Of a stretch of DNA of 64,000 nt, positions 32,192-43,248 are shown piece after piece. Both the position numbers and the translations under genes were made by a program. Source of the DNA: Fulvivirga ligni (lineage in GTDB: Bacteria; Bacteroidota; Bacteroidia; Cytophagales; Cyclobacteriaceae); the NCBI RefSeq assembly GCF_021389935.1, contig NZ_CP089979.1, positions 5,251,001 to 5,315,000 of the forward strand, in the 5' to 3' direction. The notes beneath the pieces are model-generated. The model saw only the letters and a program-made list of their open reading frames with translations. It did no database searches and had not been told where the DNA came from. Numbering within the stretch: position 1 is the stretch's first letter; each line of letters begins with the position of its first letter.

Positions 32192-33302
32192 GTTCTAATG
32201 CTACGTCCCAATCTTTCCAGACCGGCTCATATCCTTTTGACTTTATTAATGCTACAATTTCTGAAGGAGATCGTTCATCAGAAATCTCAAACTGCTCTAG
32301 CGACTCAGGAGCTGTGGCGTATCCGCCAGGGTTAGTCTTCGATCCGGCACTCATAGAGGTAATGCCCAGCTGAAAAACATGATCCCTAAAGCTGGTCTTC
32401 TCTCGCGTAGAAAGTGAAAGCTCTACATCAGGATTTAACAGCCTATAAGCGGTTATCTGTTGCACCAGCTGCCGGTCAGTCATCTCCACCTTAGGATCCA
32501 GTCCGCCACTAAAAGGCCTCAAACGGGGAAAAGAAATACTATATTTCGTTCTCCAATACGTCTGCTCCAGATATTTTAAGTGCAAAGCCACATAAAAGCT
32601 GTCCACCCTCCAGTCTTCCAAACCAATCAGCACTCCGAGTCCCATTTTATGAACTCCGGCCCTGCCTAACCGGTCTGGTGTTTCTAATCTATAGAAAAAA
32701 TTAGACTTTTTCCCTTTCGGGTGATGCCGTGCATAATCTTTTTGATGGTATGTCTCCTGATAGACCAAGACTGCATGCAAACCTAACGGAATGAGCTGCC
32801 GGTATTCATCTTCATCCAGCGGCTGCACCTCCATGCTGATATGGGCAAAATCTGACCGAATTTGTCGAAGCACTTTTTTAAAGTATTCCAGCCCCACTGT
32901 TTTATTAGCTTCACCTGTAACTAACAAAATATGTTTGAAGCCCATGCTTTGCAAGGCTGCCACTTCCCTATCTATTTCATTAGGGTTCAGGGTTTTACGA
33001 GGTAATTTATTACCTAAGCTAAAACCACAATAGGTGCATATATTTTGGCATTCGTTAGACAAATACATGGGCGCAAAAAGCTGTATATTATTCCCAAATC
33101 TTTGTAAAGTGAGCGCCTTACTTTGCCTGGCCATATCTTCCAAATAGGCATCTGCTGCCGGAGAGATCAGCGCCTTAAAATCTTCCAGATTTCGATGAGT
33201 TTTCACTAACGCTCTTTCCACATCAGCCGGTTGCTTGGTGTAGATATCATGCTTGATCTGATTCCAATCGTACTTGAGAAAAGTGTCTTTAAAACTAGGC
33301 AT
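32163..33302 (-). CDS. thiH: 2-iminoacetate synthase
   Basis: A 379-residue radical SAM enzyme that cleaves tyrosine to dehydroglycine and p-cresol for thiazole formation. The cluster motif CQNICTYC (CxxxCxxC) sits near residue 86 in [15 protein letters not shown]. Other conserved parts are [16 protein letters not shown] and the C-terminal CxxxG-like [12 protein letters not shown]. The use of ThiH rather than ThiO suits a facultative or oxygen-limited thiazole route. Overlaps thiG by 8 bases. Confidence 0.95.
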   Translation of the reverse strand: MPSFKDTFLKYDWNQIKHDIYTKQPADVERALVKTHRNLEDFKALISPAADAYLEDMARQSKALTLQRFGNNIQLFAPMYLSNECQNICTYCGFSLGNKLPRKTLNPNEIDREVAALQSMGFKHILLVTGEANKTVGLEYFKKVLRQIRSDFAHISMEVQPLDEDEYRQLIPLGLHAVLVYQETYHQKDYARHHPKGKKSNFFYRLETPDRLGRAGVHKMGLGVLIGLEDWRVDSFYVALHLKYLEQTYWRTKYSISFPRLRPFSGGLDPKVEMTDRQLVQQITAYRLLNPDVELSLSTREKTSFRDHVFQLGITSMSAGSKTNPGGYATAPESLEQFEISDERSPSEIVALIKSKGYEPVWKDWDVALEHGEIRTEAI

Positions 33303-34059
33303 CTACAAATGAGGTTAATGGACTACTGGCGCTGGCCGCATGGCTTACCGCACCTAATTTAGATTCAAAGGCCATTCTTCCTGCCTCCACTGCGAGTTTG
33401 AAAGCCAGAGCCATATTCACAGGGTCTTGAGCTACCGCTATGGCTGTGTTTACCAGCACCGCATCGGCACCCATTTCCATGGCCGCGGCAGCGTGCGAAG
33501 GTGCTCCTATGCCCGCATCTACCACCACCGGCACCTGACTCTGCTCAATAATAATCTCCAGGAAATCAGCAGTTTTCAAGCCCTTATTACTTCCTATAGG
33601 TGCACCCAGAGGCATTACGCAAGCCACACCTACTTCTTCCAGCCGCTTGCATAACACAGGATCAGCATGGATATATGGCATTACAATGAACCCTTTTTTC
33701 ACCAATTCTTCTGCTGCCTTTAAGGTCTCCACCGGATCGGGCAGCAGGTATTTCGGGTCTGGGTGAATTTCCAGTTTGAGCCAATTGGTCTGTAAAGCCT
33801 CCCGAGCTAACTCTGCGGCAAACACTGCTTCCGAAGCCGTTCTTACTCCGGACGTATTGGGTAAAAGCCCTACCTCGCCCACCGCTTCTAACATACTATC
33901 GTTCTGCGATTGCATGTCCACCCGCTTTAAAGCTACCGTAACTAACTCTGTTCCAGAAGCCTGAATGGAATCACGCATTAATTTTGCACTGCTGAACTTA
34001 CCAGACCCTAATATGAGCCTGGAGTGAAACGTTCTATCTGCTATTTGTAAATTCTCCAT
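33295..34059 (-). CDS. thiG: Thiazole synthase
   Basis: A 254-residue TIM-barrel enzyme that joins 1-deoxyxylulose 5-phosphate, dehydroglycine and ThiS-thiocarboxylate sulfur into the thiazole phosphate. Visible: [23 protein letters not shown] (Lys of the Schiff base near residue 46), [27 protein letters not shown] near 190. Length matches the family. Overlaps thiE by 26 bases. Confidence 0.95.
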   Translation of the reverse strand: MENLQIADRTFHSRLILGSGKFSSAKLMRDSIQASGTELVTVALKRVDMQSQNDSMLEAVGEVGLLPNTSGVRTASEAVFAAELAREALQTNWLKLEIHPDPKYLLPDPVETLKAAEELVKKGFIVMPYIHADPVLCKRLEEVGVACVMPLGAPIGSNKGLKTADFLEIIIEQSQVPVVVDAGIGAPSHAAAAMEMGADAVLVNTAIAVAQDPVNMALAFKLAVEAGRMAFESKLGAVSHAASASSPLTSFVDA

Positions 34060-34681
34060 GTAATACTTTGTTTAATTGATCCACCACAGCACGAGCATCT
34101 ACGGCATAATTTATGGCTGAAGCCATTGCCACACCGTGAACTCCCGCTGCTCTTAAACCTGTAATATCCTCCCAATCAAGACCGCCAATGGCTATGATAG
34201 GAATTTCTCTGCCTACTAGACGCATCCGTTTAATGATACTTTCATAGCCCTCCAAGCCAAGAATTGGGCTCAGCTTCTTTTTGGTGGAAGTGAACCTGAA
34301 AGGCCCCAGGCCGACATAATTCACTCCTTTATTGATCAGCTCTAAAAGCTGGTCAGAAGTGTTGCAGGTACCACCGATAATGAAATCATCACCCAATAAC
34401 TTTCTGGCATCTTGTACATCCATATCCTGCTGCCCCAGATGTACACCATCGGCATTCACTTGTTTGGCAATTTCAGGATGATCATTGATAATTAACCGGG
34501 CATCATAATCATTACAAATGTCTCGGGCCTGCTGAGCTTGTTTTAGAATAGCCTCGACAGACTGATCTTTGATGCGGAGCTGTACCCATTTCACGCCTGC
34601 CTGGCAAGCCAACTGCACCATTTCAGCATGAGTCTCTCCGTTGGGGCCTTCCTGAGAAATGTAATGTAAACGGTCTATCAT
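34034..34681 (-). CDS. thiE: Thiamine-phosphate synthase
   Basis: A 215-residue TIM-barrel enzyme that couples HMP pyrophosphate with thiazole phosphate. Conserved segments: KWVQLRIKD near 30, [10 protein letters not shown] near 64, [10 protein letters not shown] near 78, GGTCNT near 100, [11 protein letters not shown] near 125, IAIGGL near 160. The complete set supports an active enzyme, unlike the TenI-like paralogue at 35414. Overlaps thiD by 4 bases. Confidence 0.95.
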   Translation of the reverse strand: MIDRLHYISQEGPNGETHAEMVQLACQAGVKWVQLRIKDQSVEAILKQAQQARDICNDYDARLIINDHPEIAKQVNADGVHLGQQDMDVQDARKLLGDDFIIGGTCNTSDQLLELINKGVNYVGLGPFRFTSTKKKLSPILGLEGYESIIKRMRLVGREIPIIAIGGLDWEDITGLRAAGVHGVAMASAINYAVDARAVVDQLNKVLHGEFTNSR

Positions 34682-35421
34682 AATAAATGGTGCTGCCCTA
34701 AAGCAGTGTTTGATTGTTTCAATAATTCAAATACATATAATTTTGCTTGTCGGAAGGCCCCTTCCAAGGTTTGATCCTTGGCCAATCCGGCGGCCAGTGC
34801 AGAGGAAAACACGCAACCACTGCCGTGAATGGATTTACCTGCTAACCGCTCGCTTTGGAGGTAAAACGGAGCATTGTCTTTTCTTAAAAGCACATCTTCC
34901 GACAATATTCCATCAGCATGACCTCCTTTGAGAATGACTGCCACATCTGCATCAAGCCTTTCTAATGACTTAACATTCAGCATTTTGCTCAAAAATTCCG
35001 CTTCTTCCTGATTAGGAGTGATTACATCGACCATAGCCATTACCTCCACAAGCAACGGCCTTGACCAGGCATCATGAAAGGTATAACCCGCCGAAGCCTT
35101 TATCACTGGATCCCAAACCACCTGAGCCGTTGGAAACTTGGATTTAACAAATGCGAGCAATTTTTGCAAAACCTCCAAGTTCTCTACCAACCCAATTTTC
35201 ACAGCCTCCACCTGATAGTTGCTCAATGGCCTGAGTTGGTCCAAAATGTTACCCAGACTCATCCATTGAAGTCCCAAACACTCACTTTCATTTTGGTAAG
35301 TAATAGCCGTACATACGCCAAAACCATTCATTCCGAACTGATGAAAAGTTTTAACATCCGCCAGCAGGCCAGCTCCTCCACTAGGGTCTAATCCTGCTAT
35401 GGTGAGCAACGACTTATCCAT
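34678..35421 (-). CDS. thiD: Hydroxymethylpyrimidine (phosphate) kinase
   Basis: A 247-residue ribokinase-fold enzyme that phosphorylates HMP and HMP-P. Motifs: IAGLDPSGGAGLLADVKTF at the start, VKIGLV near 77, WDPVIKASAGY near 100, ITPNQEEAEFL near 128, and KSIHGSGCVFSSALAA near 195 with the catalytic base in GSGC. Overlaps tenI by 8 bases. Confidence 0.95.
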   Translation of the reverse strand: MDKSLLTIAGLDPSGGAGLLADVKTFHQFGMNGFGVCTAITYQNESECLGLQWMSLGNILDQLRPLSNYQVEAVKIGLVENLEVLQKLLAFVKSKFPTAQVVWDPVIKASAGYTFHDAWSRPLLVEVMAMVDVITPNQEEAEFLSKMLNVKSLERLDADVAVILKGGHADGILSEDVLLRKDNAPFYLQSERLAGKSIHGSGCVFSSALAAGLAKDQTLEGAFRQAKLYVFELLKQSNTALGQHHLL

Positions 35422-35992
35422 GGCTAATAAACTTCTCCATTGTTCTCATCCTATCCGCCATTCTATTATGACTCCAAATAGCACCCATAATGGCTACGCC
35501 TAAAAAACCGGTCATTTTTAGCTCATCCAATTTATCGGGAGTTATACCACCAAGGGCATAAAGCTGCATCTTTTGCTGCATAGAAGGCACAGCCAATTCT
35601 AATTGCTCCTTAGTAAATCCAGCATAGTGCTCGCGTTTAGAAATACTATCATAAATTGGACTCAAAAAGCCGTAATGTAACGCATGAGCGTATTCGAGTA
35701 TCTCTTCTACTCTATGAAAAGATTTGGAAATCATATCACTCCAATCATGCGGCTTTTGCTGATCGCTTTTCAGGTGTAGACCCATACCGAATTTCTCAGC
35801 CAATTGAACGCTACCGTGCAATGACATTTGATTTGAAAATCTCTCAGGTATCTGTCTCAGGTAAGCTTCTAAAACGGAATCAGGCCAACCTGGCTTCCGC
35901 ACATGCACCCTGACTCCCAGTTTTAATATTTCCAGCAAGGTTTCCACCTCCTGTTCACAGGTCTTTTCGCCGGTTATTACCACCAACTTCAT
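35414..35992 (-). CDS. tenI: TenI/ThiE-like protein
   Basis: A 192-residue short ThiE homologue. It retains barrel features (LGVRVHVRKPGW, HGSVQLAEKFGMGLHL, LYALGGITPDKLDEL) but lacks the ThiE pyrophosphate signatures LRxK-D and DGVHLGQ. Known TenI proteins aromatise the thiazole tautomer rather than condense the two halves, which fits a second ThiE-like gene beside a full thiE. Two bases separate it from thiC. Confidence 0.85.
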   Translation of the reverse strand: MKLVVITGEKTCEQEVETLLEILKLGVRVHVRKPGWPDSVLEAYLRQIPERFSNQMSLHGSVQLAEKFGMGLHLKSDQQKPHDWSDMISKSFHRVEEILEYAHALHYGFLSPIYDSISKREHYAGFTKEQLELAVPSMQQKMQLYALGGITPDKLDELKMTGFLGVAIMGAIWSHNRMADRMRTMEKFISHG

Positions 35993-35994
35993 CG

Positions 35995-37878
<1,884 letters not shown>

Positions 37879-38085
37879 TTAACCGCCTTGGGTAGCGGTA
37901 ATGATTAATAATTGATCATGAGACTCTACAGACTTTTCATTCCAGGCGGTCCGCGGTACCACCTGCTGATTCACAGCCACAGCTATTCCTGGCAGATTAT
38001 CAATTCCTTTTAGCGCTAAAACCTGTTGAAGGGTCAAAGAATCCTGGTCTACAGAAAATTTTTCGTTGTTGATAGTGAAGTCCAT
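37879..38085 (-). CDS. thiS: Thiamine biosynthesis sulfur carrier
   Basis: A 68-residue beta-grasp sulfur carrier, MDFTINNEKFSVDQ... ending TATQGG. The C-terminal Gly-Gly is the site of thiocarboxylate formation by ThiF. An upstream ATG at 38106 would add seven residues; the start at 38085 matches the usual family N-terminus. First gene of the operon, about 85 bases downstream of the TPP riboswitch. Confidence 0.9.
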   Translation of the reverse strand: MDFTINNEKFSVDQDSLTLQQVLALKGIDNLPGIAVAVNQQVVPRTAWNEKSVESHDQLLIITATQGG

Positions 38086-38169
38086 AAAATCTAAGTTTAG
38101 ATACATGCACTTCAGAGATGAAATAACGAGGATGAATTACCAGACAGCAATTCAATATAAGATATGATA

Positions 38170-38256
38170 TTTCGCTACTTTTCCCTGCGCCCGCATTACC
38201 GGGATCAGGTTCGAAGGGTATTTCTCAGCCTCTATTGGCACCCCTAAAGTGATGCC
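38170..38256 (-). promoter_or_regulatory. TPP (THI-box) riboswitch
   Basis: On the minus strand the element has AGGGGTGCC, then GGCTGAGAAATACCC, then GAACCTGATCCGGGT-like and GCGCAGGGAA, the conserved order of the THI-box, with P1 strands ACTTT and AAAGT. It precedes thiS and probably switches the whole operon off when thiamine pyrophosphate is plentiful. Confidence 0.95.
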
Positions 38257-38283
38257 TCCAAGGTAAGCAATAGATTTAGAAAT

Positions 38284-38330
38284 AAAAAGCATCCTGAAAC
38301 CAGTTGTTAGAAATACAGCTTCAGGATGCT
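38284..38330 (-). terminator. Terminator downstream of the CWC gene
   Basis: On the minus strand AGCATCCTGAA and TTCAGGATGCT flank a 21-base loop and are followed by five T, 14 bases after the stop of the 38344 gene. It insulates this gene from the riboswitch behind it. Confidence 0.75.
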
Positions 38331-38343
38331 CTAAAAAGTTGAT

Positions 38344-38586
38344 TTATGTGCCGCCGTAGCCGTTTAATATTTTATTGATGGCCTCTTTATATTTTTTCAC
38401 ATTGTACTCTGACTTCAAAAGCGTCATACAACTGGCGCAGAGGCAATCTCCATATTTCTGAGCCAAATAATGGCGCTCTTCCTGGTTCAGATCCACTTTA
38501 CTACATTGGCACTGAGAAACATTGCCCACCTTACACTCAAAGAGTGTTTTACATCGTGGGCAATATTTATCTTCATGTCTGGGCAT
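38344..38586 (-). CDS. Cysteine-rich CWC family protein
   Basis: An 80-residue protein with eight Cys: CPRCKTLFECKVGNVSQCQC in the first half and CLCASC in the second, the pattern of the cysteine-rich CWC family, likely binding Zn. Function of the family is not known to me. It lies 9 bases after the metE stop and is probably co-transcribed with it. Start ATG at 38586. Confidence 0.8.
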   Translation of the reverse strand: MPRHEDKYCPRCKTLFECKVGNVSQCQCSKVDLNQEERHYLAQKYGDCLCASCMTLLKSEYNVKKYKEAINKILNGYGGT

Positions 38587-38595
38587 TATTCCAGC

Positions 38596-40914
38596 TTACT
38601 CAACGCTTGCTGCTACTTTTTCGCGCATAGCCTGAGCTGCACTTACCATTTCAACTAAAGCTTTTCTGGTTTCTTCCCAGCCTCTGGTCTTTAAACCACA
38701 GTCAGGATTTACCCAAAGCTGGCCTTCTGGCAGCACATTTTTAGCTTTAATTAAAAGTTCTTCCATTTCAGACTTGTTCGGAACTCTAGGAGAATGGATG
38801 TCGTAAACTCCTGGCCCTATGTCATTTGGATAATTGAACTGAACGAAGGCGTCTAGAAGCTCCATCTGTGAGCGTGAACATTCAATAGTGATAACATCAG
38901 CATCCATATCTGCTATGCTTTCGATGATGTCATTAAATTCAGAATAGCACATGTGCGTATGAATCTGCGTTTCATCTTTCACACCGGAAGAAGATAATCG
39001 GAAGGCTTTAATGGCCCAATCCAGGTATTCTTTCCAATCAGACTCACGTAAAGGCAGCCCTTCTCTGATGGCTGGTTCATCAATTTGAATCACCTTAATG
39101 CCGGCATCTTCCAGGTCCTCCACCTCATCTCTGATTGCCAGCGCTATTTGATTACAGGTAACAGATCTGGGCTGATCGTTTCTTACGAAACTCCATTGCA
39201 AAATAGTCACAGGACCAGTAAGCATTCCTTTCACTAACTTATCTGTCAGTTCCTGAGCGTAGGTACTCCATTTTACAGTCATCGCTTCCGGCCTGCTGAC
39301 ATCTCCATAAATAATTGGCGGCTTCACACAGCGACTACCGTAGCTTTGTACCCATCCATTTTGAGTAAACACAAAGCCCTGAAGTTGTTCTCCAAAGTAC
39401 TCTACCATATCGTTCCGCTCAAATTCACCATGAACGAGAACGTCTAAGCCAATATTTTCCTGCCATTCTATAGCTCTGGAAGTTTCCTCTGCTAAAAGCT
39501 CATTATATTCCTTTTCTGAAATAGAACCTTTTTTAAACTGTGAACGCCAGCTTCTTACTTCTTTAGTTTGGGGAAAAGATCCGATGGTAGTAGTAGGATA
39601 CAGCGGCAAGTTAAGTACCTGCTGTTGAGCCACTTTACGAGCCTCGAATTTACTACCTCTACGGGCATCCGATTCTATAATATTCGATACTCTTTTCTTG
39701 ACATCTGCATTATGAATTAGGCTGGAATTTTGCCTTATTTCATGCGCATGTTTATTGGCCGAAAGCTCCTCCAGGCCCGTGGTAGCATTTCCTAGAACCA
39801 GTTTTTTAAGCTGAGCTACCTCTTCTACTTTTTGTTTTGCAAATGCCAACCAGGATTTAATAATCGGGGTGAGTGTCTCTTCCTTATTCTCATGATCCAG
39901 GTCGCAAGGAGAGTGCAGCAGTGAACAGCTTGTGCCTATCATTACCTTATCCTCTCCTATTTGATTGATGGCCATTTTTATGATCTCAATACTTTCACTG
40001 AAATTATTTTTCCAAATGTTTCTACCATCTACCACTCCTAAAGAAATGGTAAGGTCTATAGGTGCTTTATGCAATACAGAGATTAATTGCTCTGGTGCTC
40101 TTACCAAATCGATATGAAGCGCTTTTACCGGCAACGACACTGCTAGGTCTACATTGCTCCTTAAGCCTTCAAAGTAAGTGGCTACCAAGGTGTTTAACTT
40201 AGGAAAGTGCTGATGGATGGCCTTGTAAACTTTTGCATAGGTTGCCTTAGCCTGCTCATCGATATCCAAAGCCAAATATGGTTCGTCAAACTGAATCCAT
40301 TCGGCACCTTGCGCTACTAATTGAGTTAATAACTCCAGATAAACGGGCAATAGACTATCTATTAAATCAAGCCTGTTAAAATCCTCTCCTTTTTCTTTTC
40401 CCAATAGCAGGAAAGAAACAGGCCCTATGATCACCGGTTTGGTGATTATCCCTTCTCTTTTTGCCTCTTTAAACTCATCAATAATCTTCGAAGAAAACAG
40501 CTTAAACTTCTGATTTTTAGTGAATTCCGGAACTATGTAATGGTAATTGGTATCGAACCATTTGGTCATTTCCATGGCTGTGATATCCAGGCCATTTTTC
40601 TGGTAGCCTCTGGCCATGGCAAAGTAGAGGTCAAGTTCAGTTTTACCTTCTTTTAGAATTACGTCATGATATCTTTCAGGTATGGCATTTACCACCATGG
40701 TCATGTCTAGTACCTGATCATAGAAAGAAAAATCATTAGAAGGAATGAGGTTTATTCCAGCTGCACGCTGGAGCTCCCAATTACCTTTTCTTATACTAGC
40801 AGCCGTTTCCAGCAGCTCTTTTAAGGTAATTTTGTCGGCCCAATAATTTTCAGAGGCCTTTTTCAGTTCACGCTGGCTACCAATACGCGGGTAACCAAGA
40901 ATGTGTGTTTGCAT
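38596..40914 (-). CDS. metE: Cobalamin-independent methionine synthase
   Basis: A 772-residue Zn enzyme that transfers methyl from 5-methyltetrahydropteroyltri-glutamate to homocysteine. The N-terminal barrel begins HILGYPRIGSQRELKKA. In the C-terminal barrel the Zn ligands are visible in THMCYSEF (His, Cys) near 660 and NPDCGLKTRGWEE (Cys) near 745, with HGEFERNDMVEYF near 510. Length is typical (about 755-775). The cobalamin riboswitch upstream implies shut-off when B12 is present, which in turn suggests that a B12-dependent MetH exists elsewhere. Confidence 0.97.
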   Translation of the reverse strand: MQTHILGYPRIGSQRELKKASENYWADKITLKELLETAASIRKGNWELQRAAGINLIPSNDFSFYDQVLDMTMVVNAIPERYHDVILKEGKTELDLYFAMARGYQKNGLDITAMEMTKWFDTNYHYIVPEFTKNQKFKLFSSKIIDEFKEAKREGIITKPVIIGPVSFLLLGKEKGEDFNRLDLIDSLLPVYLELLTQLVAQGAEWIQFDEPYLALDIDEQAKATYAKVYKAIHQHFPKLNTLVATYFEGLRSNVDLAVSLPVKALHIDLVRAPEQLISVLHKAPIDLTISLGVVDGRNIWKNNFSESIEIIKMAINQIGEDKVMIGTSCSLLHSPCDLDHENKEETLTPIIKSWLAFAKQKVEEVAQLKKLVLGNATTGLEELSANKHAHEIRQNSSLIHNADVKKRVSNIIESDARRGSKFEARKVAQQQVLNLPLYPTTTIGSFPQTKEVRSWRSQFKKGSISEKEYNELLAEETSRAIEWQENIGLDVLVHGEFERNDMVEYFGEQLQGFVFTQNGWVQSYGSRCVKPPIIYGDVSRPEAMTVKWSTYAQELTDKLVKGMLTGPVTILQWSFVRNDQPRSVTCNQIALAIRDEVEDLEDAGIKVIQIDEPAIREGLPLRESDWKEYLDWAIKAFRLSSSGVKDETQIHTHMCYSEFNDIIESIADMDADVITIECSRSQMELLDAFVQFNYPNDIGPGVYDIHSPRVPNKSEMEELLIKAKNVLPEGQLWVNPDCGLKTRGWEETRKALVEMVSAAQAMREKVAASVE

Positions 40915-41099
40915 TGTGATAACTTTTAGTAAAAAATGATTTCTAAAAGTTCGTTTGCAGAATTTCGTCCTTGCTTTTAGGACTGAGGATATATGAGAAG
41001 TGAGAAGCTATAGATCATTGAAAAAGACGCACTTTGCCTGTACAATAACCATAGCATCATACCTGACATAGAGCTTCAGATCGCGAAAGCAAAGTCATA

Positions 41100-41272
41100 G
41101 CGGAACAGGCAGGTCTCCTGACTTATAACAGCTTTTATCGTCCTTCCCATTCTAAATTCAGAACAGTGGAACACAAGGATAAAAACCTTTAGGTTAAATA
41201 CAGTTGCGCGACAGCTCTGGGTTCTCACCAGATTCCCTATTAATCCACGTTAAGTGCAACCTTTTCCGTTTG
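41100..41272 (-). promoter_or_regulatory. Cobalamin riboswitch
   Basis: Minus strand order: GGTTGCACTTAACG, AATAGGGAATCTGGTG, AGAACCCAGAGCTGTCGCGCAACTGT and finally AGTCAGGAGACCTGCC, the conserved B12-box segments. It lies about 190 bases upstream of metE. The rest of the gap 40915-41344 shows a short GTCCT/AGGAC hairpin near 40975 and no gene. Confidence 0.95.
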
Positions 41273-41344
41273 ATGAAATTACGTAAAGAACTTTACTGGT
41301 GTAAATGTAAATATTTCTTTTCTAATTAGCACCTCGCTGAGTTA

Positions 41345-43114
41345 TTACTCTTTTTCTCTCTGGCTAGAGCCTTCCGGAGGAAACTCTATGCTTCCCTTTA
41401 AAGCGTCAATGGTTTCCGGATCAAATGCAGGTATTTCCATGATCCCCTGCTTGCGCCATTCATCCACTTTGGCTTTAATTTTCTCTGCTTTTTCAGGTGA
41501 AACACCCTCATCCTTAGCCATATAGATTGTCTGTGACGGGAAGGCAAATCCAGTACCACTCTCCTCAACAATATCCATAATACGGAGCAACAAATCCTCC
41601 TTAATTCCCAGGAATTCATTGAAATCAACTGCTTTCACATAAGCAAAAATTTCAAGCGGCAATGAATCGGCTCCAAATCCGGTAAATCTGATTCTGGCAG
41701 GATCTGGCTCTACTCTGGAATGAGCGTAAAGCAATTTTCTAATTTCCACCAACAGGTATCGCATCTGATCGGGTGTAGTTTCATACCTCATAGAAAGTAC
41801 AGGGTGAAACCAAAACATATCTCGCTGGGTGTAATTTTCAATTTTTAATGATGAAAACTCACCATTAGGAATAGTGACAATAGTTCTATCAAGCGTTCTG
41901 ATCTTTGTAGAGCGCATGCCAATCTGCTCCACGGTACCTGTAGTATCGGACACCTTACAGAAGTCTCCTACTCTTATTGGTCTGTCCAGAACGAGGGTGA
42001 CACTACCTACGAAATTTTCCACCGTTTTTTGAGCTCCCAAGGCTATGGCTATACCTCCAATGCCTAACGCTGCCAACCATGTGGTGATATCAAACCCTAA
42101 AGTACTAAGCGTGAGTATGATACCTGTAATAATTATGGCAATATAGAATGCTCTTCTTAAGAACATAATAGCACTTACCGCTGCCAGATTCCCCCTCAGA
42201 CTCATTCTATCTTCACTAAAACGGGTGATAAAGTCAGCAATTCTCCATACCAATAGTAGTACCGCAGCCCAAAACACAATCACCGTAACGTAGCTAAATT
42301 GCTGTCTTACAATGACAGAAATTCCTATCATTTGAGACACCTTAAGATATAGCGCTATAGTTAAGTAAAGTCTTAAGGGCAAACTAAAAGCATCAATAAT
42401 ACCTTCTGTGGGGGCTGTACGTGCTTTCTTCCAAACCTTTTTCACAAAAAATACCAGCCCTTTCGATAACCAAACCGCTAAAAAGTAAGATAAGGCCACA
42501 ATAAACATAATAGCCAGCCACTGACCCGCAGCGAAACCAAAGCGATTTTTATTATCAAGGAATGACGGCATGAACCTGTTGATTAAAGGATCCTTGAAGT
42601 CATCTTTTACTGAGGCAATATTTTGAAGCGTTTCTGTACTGAAGCGCCATACCGGAAATCCGTCTGAATCATTTTGTTTTCTTAATATCAGATCAAAGCT
42701 CTTCCCATTGGCACTAATGCGGCCTACACGATCCAAATCCGCCTGAAGTCCATCGTCTCTGGACCCCGATTGTTTATCGCTGATCCATGCATTAGGAAAT
42801 ATGGTGCCGCCTTGATCTAGCATGATAATAAGACTTTTAACCAGGTCTATCGCCTCTTCCTGATCCTCGAATCCTCCTTTCAGATCGAAGTAGCCAATGG
42901 CCCTTTTATATTTATACTGAGAAACAGCATCCATAAAGCCGTTCACCGTGCCCTGCGGAGATCTACGCCCAAGAGAATCAGCAGGTATTTCAGTGTCCTT
43001 GTTCTCATCCTGGGTATTCGCTTGTTGAAAAATCTGTGCTTGCGTGTTGAAAACACTAATCAAAAGCAGGAAGAATGATAAAATATATGTTTTGAAGGGA
43101 ATTGAAGGCGCCAT
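41345..43114 (-). CDS. MscS-family mechanosensitive channel
   Basis: A 589-residue protein with signal peptide (YILSFFLLLISVFNTQAQ), a periplasmic domain of about 160 residues, then four to five membrane helices and the MscS core GGIAIALGAQKTVENFVGSVTLVLDRPIRVGDFCKV near 370-400. The cytosolic beta and alpha/beta domains follow. Longer than E. coli MscS (286 residues), like YbdG/YnaI-type large members. Releases solutes on hypo-osmotic shock. The ATG at 43114 is chosen; the frame opens upstream only from a TTG. Confidence 0.9.
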   Translation of the reverse strand: MAPSIPFKTYILSFFLLLISVFNTQAQIFQQANTQDENKDTEIPADSLGRRSPQGTVNGFMDAVSQYKYKRAIGYFDLKGGFEDQEEAIDLVKSLIIMLDQGGTIFPNAWISDKQSGSRDDGLQADLDRVGRISANGKSFDLILRKQNDSDGFPVWRFSTETLQNIASVKDDFKDPLINRFMPSFLDNKNRFGFAAGQWLAIMFIVALSYFLAVWLSKGLVFFVKKVWKKARTAPTEGIIDAFSLPLRLYLTIALYLKVSQMIGISVIVRQQFSYVTVIVFWAAVLLLVWRIADFITRFSEDRMSLRGNLAAVSAIMFLRRAFYIAIIITGIILTLSTLGFDITTWLAALGIGGIAIALGAQKTVENFVGSVTLVLDRPIRVGDFCKVSDTTGTVEQIGMRSTKIRTLDRTIVTIPNGEFSSLKIENYTQRDMFWFHPVLSMRYETTPDQMRYLLVEIRKLLYAHSRVEPDPARIRFTGFGADSLPLEIFAYVKAVDFNEFLGIKEDLLLRIMDIVEESGTGFAFPSQTIYMAKDEGVSPEKAEKIKAKVDEWRKQGIMEIPAFDPETIDALKGSIEFPPEGSSQREKE

Positions 43115-43248
43115 GGCGTGATGTTTATTATTGTGCTGCAAAACTAAACATTTACCGGGTCAAAAAAAGCATCTGAATTTAGATTCACAACAAGACCAAC
43201 CAACGCTTTTGTGAATTGATGTGTCTAATAATCAAAGCCATAAATACC

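Noticed and set aside
43216-43248. Upstream TTG start for the LVIVD lipoprotein
   Set aside because: It adds residues ahead of a normal lipoprotein signal; the ATG at 43249 is better.
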